From Pinguiococcus pyrenoidosus (Eukaryota; Sar; Pinguiophyceae; Pinguiochrysidales; Pinguiochrysidaceae): a stretch of DNA of 17,827 bases. The notes under the pieces are model-generated. The model did no database searches and was not told the origin of the DNA. It saw only the letters and a program-made list of their open reading frames with translations. Location of the stretch: contig JAAMXY010001136.1 in the NCBI GenBank assembly GCA_019677205.1, positions 1 through 17,827 on the forward strand. Reading direction: 5' to 3'. The position numbers were made by a program, and so were the translations under genes. Numbering within the stretch: position 1 is the stretch's first letter; each line of letters starts with the position of its first letter. Of the stretch, positions 9,263-16,719 are shown in pieces.

Positions 9263-9622
9263 CGCAACTCTGCGTCTATGCCGAACCGAAGTGGCCCTGT
9301 CCTGAGTTCTCTGTTTTCCGTGTCTTCCTCTTGTCATTTCTACATTGTGCCCTTCTCTGTGGTGTGAACGTGAATGCTTTGCATAGATCCTGCTGGTACA
9401 TTGAGCTTGTAGAAACAACTGTGTGGATGTAGGGAGAGAGGAGTCTTGTCGTTGGAGCAACTCGAAACGGCATCGGGAGCTGGTCGAGACGAGTAAAAGC
9501 ACCATCAAACACCATCGACGGATAAGAAGAGGAAGAGGCAGGTCCGCAGAATGTATTGCAGCGTATGGTGGTCCCTCCCATGTGATGCGTGCAGTAGGGT
9601 TAGCCACCTTAAGCTACGGAAC
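9263..9622. other. Spacer downstream of histone H4
   Basis: No recognisable gene on either strand. On the minus strand this may hold an intron and a last exon of the transcript that includes 9623-9871: a CTAAC branch-like element (near 9602) and a pyrimidine-rich run ending CGACCAG (near 9481) are present, but the sequence after it shows no clear family. Confidence 0.4.
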
Positions 9623-9871
9623 TCACGGTTCGGGAGCCCTTCGTCGCCAGAACCAGAACTGGGGGATCCGCGTCCAGGGCGAATCTTCCACTGCTGCGGT
9701 CGTCAAAACGATCTGCAGACGGGCATCGCTCTGCAGATTCTCTACGAAAGAGACGACGTTTTCAGACCACATCATGCCAACCACTGGAACGGCTCGCGAC
9801 GCACCTTCGAAGACGCGGATCATGGTGTGGTACTTCCACCGCGTTATGTCGTCCCACCACAAAGGCAGTGC
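9623..9871 (-). CDS. Unassigned exon, possibly a 3' exon of the PLA2-like gene
   Basis: An 81-82 codon frame with coding-like composition (about 70% GC at third positions) and many Trp/Phe residues (WWDDITRWKYHTM, PQFWFWRRR). It begins after a possible acceptor (GTTTGAAAG|GCA at 9872) and ends at either a TGA (9625-9623) or an overlapping strong donor CC|GTGAGT (9626). Reading phase 0 at 9871 fits the phase 0 donor at the end of the PLA2-like exon (10012/10011), which would make an intron of 140 nt. I do not recognise the domain. It may instead belong to a separate gene. Confidence 0.3.
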   Translation of the reverse strand, partial: ALPLWWDDITRWKYHTMIRVFEGASRAVPVVGMMWSENVVSFVENLQSDARLQIVLTTAAVEDSPWTRIPQFWFWRRRAPEP

Positions 9872-9903
9872 CTTTCAAACCAACCAGACAATAGGCCAAA
9901 AAA

Positions 9904-9935
9904 GCAGCAAAGCAGCAAAGCAGCAAAGCATCAAA
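9904..9935. repeat. 8-bp tandem repeat, AGCAGCAA x4
   Basis: Four units at 9904-9911, 9912-9919, 9920-9927 and 9928-9935 (the last is AGCATCAA). On the minus strand they form a TTGCTGCT-rich run just upstream of the possible acceptor at 9872. Confidence 0.8.
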
Positions 9936-10011
9936 CACCGCCGAAGGTTTTACCGCCCGTGTCACAAACCTGTCTCAGAAGCAAGGGTTGCTCAGATCTA
10001 AGACGCCTCAC

Positions 10012-10584
10012 CTTTCGATCGCGGAGTGTCGCGCATCTCTGCGCGAAGGCCGAGTCCGCTGCATGGATGCAGCGCACCATCGCCAGCGCCACCCGTCGCT
10101 GATCCTCCTCGTGCTCAAAGTACTGCCCATAGTGGCGCAGAATGCGCCGACTCACCACCTTGGGCGCGATGCGAGAGCGCAGCGCCAGCATCACCGTGCT
10201 TGGCAGCTTCTTGCAGCCACTGCCCTCGGCTCCCGTGTTGCGCTCTTTTTCTGTCACCACGCGCTTCGGCTTCTCTCGGGCGGCGCGCAGCGCCGCGTGG
10301 CCGCACTTGCAGTAGGCCTGGTCGTGCAAGGCGCAAAAGGAGTCCACGGCGTCGATGGGCTGCAAGTGCGTGGGCACCGAGCAGTCCGCATGGAGCCCCG
10401 GACCGGGCCCGCAGAACGTGCCGTAGTTGGTGAAGGTGTTGGGGTACTTCCCTGGCGGCTTGTCGCTGAGATCGCGAGGCTGAGGTCGCAGCACGCGCTG
10501 CCAAAAGGACGGCTTGGACGCCGGCTCGGAGCAGACGGCGACGTCGACGCCCAGCAAGAGACAGAGCAGGAGGCCACAGCGCAT
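10012..10584 (-). CDS. Secreted phospholipase A2-like protein
   Basis: The exon encodes 191 residues from the ATG at 10584 to a clear donor (AAAG|GTGAGG at 10011); the coding end beyond this is unresolved. Residues 1-18 (MRCGLLLCLLLGVDVAVC) form a signal peptide. The core has the two PLA2 hallmarks: a calcium-loop-like YGTFCGPGPG (54-63) and the catalytic DSFCALHDQAYC (81-92) with His87-Asp88. Secreted PLA2s hydrolyse the sn-2 ester of phospholipids using Ca2+. Nine or more cysteines suggest disulphides, though the usual double Cys before the catalytic His is single here (FCALHD), as in some divergent groups. If the donor is not used, the frame stops at 9931 with a short non-conserved tail; an alternative acceptor at 9970 would give a 42-nt intron, shorter than any other here. 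Confidence 0.75.
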
Positions 10585-10965
10585 GACTTCTGCAAAACTT
10601 TCGCGATGAACGCAAACCCCAGGGCGTCAAGGCCTGCTCAGTTGCATTTTGGTGGCAAGTGGGGAGATACACGAAGAGAACGAGAGAGAGGCGTCCGCTG
10701 CAACCCTTTATTTGGCTGAAATACAGCGTAGTAAGCCAAGTACGTGGCAGAAGAATCCGAGCGGATCTTGTGAATGATTCGGTCTTAACCCCTCTCAACG
10801 CCGCCTCAATCCTCCTTCCAATCTCCCCCCCCCCCTCACACACACACTGTGTCTCTCCCTCCAACACTTCGCTGCCACAATACACGGAGTCCACTCCGCG
10901 CAGCGCGCCAACCAGGGCAGCCGCCTCTTCAAGTCCTTGTGTGCGTAGCACCAGCTCCTACTTCA
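10585..10965. other. Spacer between the mitochondrial carrier and PLA2-like genes
   Basis: Holds the carrier's 3' UTR and the PLA2-like promoter, both on the minus strand. It contains an 11-base C run (10825-10835) directly followed by (CA)n (10837-10847). No gene is seen in either strand. Confidence 0.5.
10825..10847. repeat. C11 run followed by (CA)n
   Basis: A homopolymer of 11 C, one T, then about five CA units. A likely source of sequencing or replication slippage. Confidence 0.85.
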
Positions 10966-11936
10966 TCATAGCCAAGCCGCCAAGAGCCCTGTGAGAACCT
11001 CGTAGGTTGCCACCGCGATTGTCAACCTCGGCGCAATGAGCAGAACCCGAGCGCCGACCCCATCAAAGAGCGCGAAGACGCCCTCGCGTCTCGCGATTTT
11101 CACTGCACAGTCCACCGGGCCCTCGTAGTCGAAGACGCCCGGGTTGGACCTCGCCACCTGCAAGCGCGTCTTCACCAAGTCCATCGGGTTGGTCACCGCG
11201 CCAGCGACCACCCCGGCGCTGATCCCTTCCCAGGTCTTCGGATACAGATCGTGGTCCTTCGCGAACTTCTTGAACGACTCGTACAACATGAAGTACAGCC
11301 CGTTGAAAGGCGCCCACGTCGCTTGATGGATCCAGTACGCGCGGTACAGGCCAGAAACGCCCTCGCTTCGCAGGATGCGACGGAACGCCGCCACGCTGCC
11401 GCCGTAGTGCTCCTTCACCGCCATCTGCCCCTCCACCTGAAGTCGCTCCTTGATCACATCCATGGGCACCCACGCGATCGAGCCCACCAACTGCGCGACG
11501 AAGCCCGCGCCGAACGTCCCCCAAGCAGAATTCCGCGCTTTCTGGCCGCCCATCCACTCCAAAGCGTCTCTGGATCCCTCATATCCCACAAAGAAGAGCG
11601 CTTGCGCAGGCGCAGCGGCCACAACCACCGCTCCGACGCCTTTGTACAGCGCGCCCACGCCCTCCGCGCGCAGGATCTGCGCCAGCGCGCCGATGGGATT
11701 GCTGTACACGCTCATGCCGCTGGCGCCCAAGTGTCTCGCGGCGCCCTGGACTTGTAAGCGAGTCTTGATAGTGCTGCGAGCGACGCAGAAGCGATATGAG
11801 AGGTGTAGAACGCGCGCGATCCCCGATGTTTACGCGGGAAACTTTGGGTTTCGTGTCGCGACACTCACGAGATTGGGTGGGTCACCAGGTCGGCCACCAC
11901 GCCGGACACCGCTCCAGCGAGGACACACAAGGCCAT
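10966..11936 (-). CDS. Mitochondrial carrier family (SLC25) transporter
   Basis: Two exons, 11936-11869 and 11773-10966, give 291 residues, the usual size. The intron (95 nt, GTGAGT...CTCGCAG) lies inside the first signature motif: HPIS|TIKTRLQVQG. Three tandem repeats of about 100 residues each carry the family motif: PISTIKTRLQ, PMDVIKERLQ and PMDLVKTRLQ, each followed by an EG-x-LY/LF helix (EGVGALYKG, EGVSGLYRA, EGVFALFDG). Six membrane helices are implied and the protein should sit in the inner mitochondrial membrane. The contact region 'APAQALFFVGYE' and the repeat-2 'APFNGLYFMLYE' recall mitoferrin- and SAM-carrier-like groups, but the substrate cannot be assigned. A start at 11936 begins right at the first helix (MALCVLAGAVSGVVAD), with no presequence, as is normal for carriers. 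Confidence 0.93.
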
Positions 11937-12405
11937 TCTCCCACTTTTGGCGGTACACGTCGCGCGCGTTTACATGTCAAACTGCGGAGGCGCTTTTTAA
12001 ACGCCTTCTGGCGCCGCTGAAGAAAGATACTAGCGGGCGTACGTCGGCAAAGCCGCAAATCTCCCAAAATCCTCTCCAGAGTTCGAAAGAATTTGAGGCG
12101 TTTCGATGGTGTACCAGAGGTTTTGGCTCCGGTGTCGGCTGTTCTCAAGCCGCAGAAGAGCAGCGGAGCGCTTGCTGAGCTCCAAGAAGGGTTTTGGGGG
12201 AGATGTGTCCGACTTTTATGCCACTGTGCGTCGAGTCTCCGCTGAGTCTTCCGGATTGGGGGGATTTTCACTCGCGTTTCGCTGTGCTTTTTGTTGCAGT
12301 CGTTTGAGAGACATCGCCCAGTGTGGGCGCATATCGTAAGCACTGTTGGAGAACGTCTTTCGAACGGCGAAACACAGGTGAAGTGACCGGAAAGCCGATC
12401 TGAAC
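11937..12405. other. Divergent spacer between the carrier and the methyltransferase fragment
   Basis: About 470 bp between divergent starts. I searched the plus strand for the missing methyltransferase N-terminus (a GxGxG-type SAM motif) and found none. A GTAAGC (12336) and several AGs occur, but no exon of the family can be read. Confidence 0.5.
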
Positions 12406-12876
12406 ATGAACACATACGTTGAGGATCTGCCGCTGGCGCTGAGGGAAGCGAATCGCGTGCTGAAGCCTGGCGGGCGCCTGATCACCACACTTTGGAATCG
12501 CGTGTGGACGCACACAATCAGCGTGGAGCTTCTGGCGCAGCTCGCGCCCAGCAGATCGCTAGACCTTGACCCGACGTGCCTGAAGGAGCCGGGCTTGATG
12601 GAGAGGCATCTCGAGGACGCCGGCTTCACGGTCGAGAAGCGAGAGATCGGCAGCTATCCATTCCGAACCCCAGCCGGCGGTGACGCGCTCAAAGCCTGGA
12701 CGATTCCCATCATGAGGGGTCTCCAGGAGATGGCCGCAGCGGATCCGGCCGTCATGGACAAGGCCAAACAGATCTTCGAGGGGATCGTCGAGAGGGAGGG
12801 CTTCATCGTTGATGATGGGATCGTGTCAGACCGAGGGAATGCATACTCGCCGGTGGTTGCGACGAAAGCAAGATAG
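12406..12876 (+). CDS. Methyltransferase C-terminal fragment, paralog of the gene at 16720-17827 (5' truncated)
   Basis: A single open frame of 156 residues starts at an ATG just before LPLALREANRVLKPGGRL, the region after motif I in class I SAM methyltransferases of the UbiE/UbiG type. It aligns from end to end with the last exon of the methyltransferase at 16720-17178 (LDPTCLKEPGLMERHLEDAGF against FNPASLSEEGLMESKLSSAG), so the two are paralogs. The SAM-binding half (the counterpart of LDIATGPGEPA) is missing here, and an in-frame TGA lies upstream at 12379. The protein alone should not bind SAM. It could be a pseudogene, a retained fragment, or a gene whose upstream exons I cannot see. The frame itself is undamaged and its third positions are GC-rich, so it may still be under selection. 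Confidence 0.6.
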   Translation: MNTYVEDLPLALREANRVLKPGGRLITTLWNRVWTHTISVELLAQLAPSRSLDLDPTCLKEPGLMERHLEDAGFTVEKREIGSYPFRTPAGGDALKAWTIPIMRGLQEMAAADPAVMDKAKQIFEGIVEREGFIVDDGIVSDRGNAYSPVVATKAR

Positions 12877-12939
12877 CGTGGCGCTTTTGGCACGAGGCCG
12901 TCCGGGTTGGAGCTTCGGAAACGTCAACATAAAAAGTGC

Positions 12940-15900
12940 CTACTTCCCTCGCTTTCTTGCACTGCTGTCTGTCTCGACACCGTCGCCGCTTTCGTTGCCG
13001 AGGTCGTAAAACTCATCAAATTCGCTGACGTCGAGATCATACTCGTCCGTGTCGTTTCCCAGCATCTCCTCCTTGTTCGCACCACCTTCATCCTCCGAGT
13101 AAAGCGCACTCGATTCCTCATCTTCGTCGAAGAAGCTGTCGTCTCCCCAGACATTATCCTTCGCGTCTTCGCTCAACTTCTCGTCCTCCGACTCCCCCGA
13201 CAAGAACACGGTGCTGTCGCCGCCAAAATACTCGTTGCTTTCCCCTTGCTCGATTCCGCCGAGTAGCCCAGCACTCGCCAATGTCGCCGACTTGGAAGCC
13301 GTCTGCTTGCTTGCCTTTTTCGCCTCTTTCTTCTGCTCTTTCGCCTCCCTGGTCTTGCCGGTAGACTCGTGTTTGCCACCGGACGCCTTGGAGCCCCAGG
13401 ACCGCAGCATGCCCTTGATCCCGGGCTCCGCCTCTCTCGCTTCCTCTTTCTTCGTCGACGTGGCCTTTTCCACGCGAGAGCTCTTCACCTCCGCCTTGAC
13501 CTCCGATTTCTCTGCCTCCGGCTTCTTGGCTTCCTCCTCGATGGGTTTGGGTGCTTCGACAACACCGCCTTGTCCTTCTCCTCCTCCTTTTGCTCCTCCG
13601 AGCTCAGGATTGGTAGCGTTTACGCTTTTGCTCGCTTGAAGCTCCCCCTCCCCCTCCGCCTGCCCCTGCCCCTGCCCTTCCCCTTCGGCCAGCGCCACCG
13701 CCGCCGCCGCCGCCACCGCCACCGCTGCCGCCTCCTCAGCCTCGGCTTGCTTGGCTGCCTCGGCCTTTCGTGATTTAACTACAACCTCCTCGCAATCCTC
13801 CTTCCACGCATCCCACGCCCTGGACACCGCCACCTCGGCGGCCACCATGTCTTCCAGTCTCCTCTCTTCGTCTGAAGAGCCCAGCGCTACCCCCGCTGCA
13901 GCTCCCTGATGTCTTCTTGCGTCCGCGTCTTCGCCGCCCCGGTGTACTTTGCTCCGCATCGTGGAAGGTTCCGGAATCGTCTGCGTTGCTTTGGCGGGAG
14001 TCTTGGACTCTCCAGCAGCTTTTGACCCCTTCTTACGCCCCGCTGATGCTTCTGCAATCTTCTTCTCGTCCTTTCTCTTGGGCTTGACTTCTTCTTGCTT
14101 CTTCCCTTCCTCCTTCCTGGCCTCCTGCTTCTTGACTTCCAGCTTCGTGTCTGGCTTCTTTGGAGAAGCGGAAGCGTTGGTCGCCCTCTCATGCACTCTC
14201 CCGTTCGCCATCTTCTTCCCTTCTTCCTTCGGCTTCTTGACCGAAGCTGCGGCCCTCTTGACTTCTTTCTTCACCGCCTTAGCCTGGCCAGCCGTGTCTG
14301 TGGCCTTCAAGTCTGGCTTAGCGCGGGTTTCAGGTGTCAAGCCCAAGTCCTTCACGATCCTTCTAGAGCTCGGCTGGACTCACCTTGTCCGCATCTTTGA
14401 CACCTGCGGCGGCTTTCTGGGCCTCCGCGCCGCCGTTTTTCTCATGCTTCTTCGCCGCCGCAGTCGGCTTTGAAACTGGGTCCTTCACCGCCCTTGCGGC
14501 TGCTTTGGCCCCGTCGTCTTCCGGCGCTTTCGACGCCTTCTTGGCCACGTTGCCTCCGTTCTTGGCGGCCCTGGCCTCCTCCTTCTTCTTCCGCGCCAGC
14601 TGGATGACGCGGTTCTTGAGGTCGGCTTCCTGCTTGGCCTTGTTGGCCTTGACGATCCAGGCGTTCAGCGTAGAAAGCCCGATCGCGAGCTTGGCGCGGT
14701 TGCGGTGGCCCAGCACCAGCTTGTCGTCCTTCTGCTCGAAGCCCATGGTCACGAGCACGCTGGGGAGGCCCGGAAAGGACGCCACCGTGGCTTTGAAGGC
14801 CGCCGCGGAGGTCGGGATGGTGCCGAACTTCTTGGCGTCGGTCAGTGCGTTCGACACGTACTTGGTGGCCGTTCGCACCGCCTTGACCGCGTCCTCGGCG
14901 CCAGCTGCCGGAGCGATCGGCAGCTTCTCCAGCTGCGGCTTGAAGGCCGCCTCCATCTGCGTCTTCACGCCGTCCTCCAGGTTGGCATTGCCGGCGATCA
15001 AGGCGAGGGAGCGGGTCATCTGCAGCCGCTCGGCGGCGGAGAGCTTGCGCTCCTCGGTGGGGTTGGGCTCTGCGTTGGGCTTGCTCATCGCGCTGTCGAT
15101 GAGGAACTTCTGCAAAGCGGCCTGGCCCGGCACGCCCACCATGTTGTCCACCAGCTCTCCGTCAGTGAAGCGAAACACGGACGGCAGGGCGGACACGCCG
15201 AAGGCGCGGCTGAGCTGCGGGAACTTGTCGCTGTTGATCTTCACCACGCGCATGTAGCCGCCCAGCTTCATGGCCGCCTCCTCCAGCACGGGCGTGAGCT
15301 GCTTGCACGGGCCGCACCAGTCGGCGTACACGTCCACCAGCACGGAGCCCGGGCCGGTGTAGTCGAAGATCAGCGGCTGCAGCTGGGCCACGCTCGTGAG
15401 CTCGAACACCACGTCTTCTCTCTTGACCGTCGGCGTCTGCGGCGGCTGGGGCAGAGAGGGAGAGATGAGGCAAGAGAATGATACTTGAACAGGGGAACAT
15501 CAGCGTAGATGGGGGGCGAGGGGAACGGGGAGAGGTAGAGGTAGGGAAGACGGGGAAAGGGAGGGAAAAACGGGGAGAGGGAGGAAAACGGGGAAAGGGA
15601 GGAAAACGCACCTTCTCCGCCGGGGTTTCGGCGAGTTTCTTCGCCTTCTTGGCTTTCTTGGCCTTGGGCTTTTTGGCCTTGGGCGCCTTGGGCTTCTCCT
15701 TGGGCAGCACCGGCTGCGCACGCAGCGTGGGCCGCATCTGCGCTACACTGTTGGGCATCTCGCCCTGCTGCGGCAGCGGCTCTCCCCTCGCTCGCTTCTG
15801 GTCCAGCACGTATTGGTGGTACAGGGCCTGCCTGGCCACGTCGGCGTCCCAGCCATTGGTGCACATGCTCTCCACGCCCTTCTCGAACTCGCTCTGGATG

Positions 15901-16260
15901 GTGGCCTCCTCCGCCTCCAGCACGATCAGCGCCGCCGTGGCGTTGCCATCGCATTGCTCCACCGCCGCCGCGGCCGCACCGGCGTCCCAGCCCGCCGCCA
16001 GCACCTGCTCCAGCGCCAGCTGGGTGGCGTTGCCCACGCCTTGGCTAGTGTTGCCAGGAGGGTCTGCGAGGGCCGCAGGAGACAGGCGGAGTTGGGCGTC
16101 CGGACGGCACACATGTTCTGCTGACGTACGCACCTGGCACGGGGCACACGCCGTCGCGGCACTCGGGCGCCGAGTCGCCCCCGCGCATGCGCTGGAGCCG
16201 CAGGGCCCTCCAGGCATGCAGGCACGGCAGCAGGGCCACGAGCAGCAACAGCGAGCGCAT
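12940..16260 (-). CDS. UBA-like / thioredoxin / PUB domain protein with bipartite plastid-type leader and long charged tail
   Basis: Four exons: 16260-16134, 16063-15612, 15445-14384 and about 14283-12940, for about 994 residues. Introns 1 and 2 are 70 and 166 nt. The leader is a signal peptide (MRSLLLLVALLPCLHA) followed by WRALRLQRMRGG, a pattern for complex-plastid import. UBA-like helices are at about 57-92 (VLAAGWDAGAAAAAVEQ, then CDGNATAALIVLEAEEA), with a second partial copy at about 110-130. A Lys/Ala/Pro-rich linker follows, then a thioredoxin domain (about 205-310) with the active site WCGPCK (Cys237, Cys240) and the cis-proline ALPSV. A PUB-like domain lies at about 376-452 (VRTATKYVSNALTDAKKFG, AFKATVASFPGLPSVLVTMG, KLVLG); PUB binds p97/Cdc48. 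The tail is Lys/Glu/Ala-rich with an acidic end. The last intron's acceptor is uncertain (14317, 14305, 14284 and 14278 all fit the frame), and the tail could be a separate gene. Confidence 0.85.
15446..15611 (-). other. Intron 2 of the thioredoxin-PUB gene, with a G-rich tandem repeat
   Basis: Donor AAG|GTGCGT, acceptor CTGCCCCAG|CC, 166 nt, phase 0; it joins the Lys-rich linker to the thioredoxin domain. On the plus strand it is a purine tract with GGGGAAAGGGAGGGAAAA-like units in tandem, with many G3-G6 runs. Confidence 0.8.
16064..16133 (-). other. Intron 1 of the thioredoxin-PUB gene
   Basis: It is 70 nt long, with donor CCAG|GTGCGT and acceptor CCTCGCAG|AC, phase 1. It separates the targeting leader from the mature protein, a common layout for acquired plastid leaders. 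Confidence 0.8.
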
Positions 16261-16719
16261 GGTTGCGAGTCCTTAAGCGGCGCTTAAGCCCTGGAGAGCG
16301 GCGGCGTGACGGACGGACAAGGGTGTTGAAGAAGGCCGGAATGTTCCGCGTGAAAACTTCAACGTTGCGGCGTTGCCTCGCGGCGTCGACGCCCCTCGGT
16401 CAAGAGCTGCTGGGGTGGCGTGGGAGTGCCTGGGGCGACGTTGTGGCCTTGGAAGGTCAAGTGCTCAAGCCGTGGCGGGGGTGGCCCTCGGGATCGACAC
16501 GTGGATCTTTGGCGGCGAATCCGCGGCCGCGAAGCACGGGTCGAAGGAAGCCAGCTCTTTGGGGGGCAGGAGGTGCACACCATGATGTAACTGAGGCATC
16601 TCGAGGCATGGAGACTTGAGAGGTGTGTGAGAGGTGTGTGAGAGGTGTGTGAGAGGTGTGTAGGAGAGGAGAGAAGGAGAGAAGGTGGCCCATTACCCGC
16701 GTCCAGGTGTCTTCTTTTG
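16261..16719. other. Promoter spacer upstream of the thioredoxin-PUB gene
   Basis: It contains the 3' UTR of the methyltransferase and the promoter of the thioredoxin-PUB gene, both on the minus strand. Open frames on both strands here are short and unlike any protein I know. An 11-bp tandem repeat lies at 16621-16664. Confidence 0.5.
16621..16664. repeat. 11-bp tandem repeat, four copies
   Basis: AGGTGTGTGAG is repeated exactly three times and a fourth time as AGGTGTGTAGG, about 60 bp downstream of the methyltransferase stop. Confidence 0.9.

Noticed and set aside
9970-10011. A 42-nt intron ending at GACAG|GTTTG in the PLA2-like gene
   Set aside because: It would be much shorter than all other introns here (62 nt or more) and leads to a short tail with no support, so I kept it only as an alternative.
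10070-10584. Resemblance of the PLA2 motif to the phospholipase domain of parvovirus capsids
   Set aside because: The protein has a signal peptide, many cysteines and no capsid sequence. It fits a cellular secreted PLA2, and nothing viral is nearby.
10115-10951. Minus-strand frame of 278 codons spanning the PLA2-like exon and its promoter
   Set aside because: It is in a different frame from the signal peptide and catalytic motif, and it would read through the spacer.
13211-13773. Plus-strand frames rich in Ser/Phe/Leu opposite the charged tail
   Set aside because: These are products of the Lys/Glu-rich codons on the other strand and show no family features.
14385-15481. Long plus-strand open frames (290 and 258 codons) over the thioredoxin-PUB gene
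   Set aside because: They are antisense shadows: the minus strand carries recognised thioredoxin and PUB motifs and matching splice sites.
16621-16664. Repeat cluster considered as a CRISPR-like array
   Set aside because: The units are 11 bp and directly adjacent, with no spacers, and the DNA is eukaryotic.
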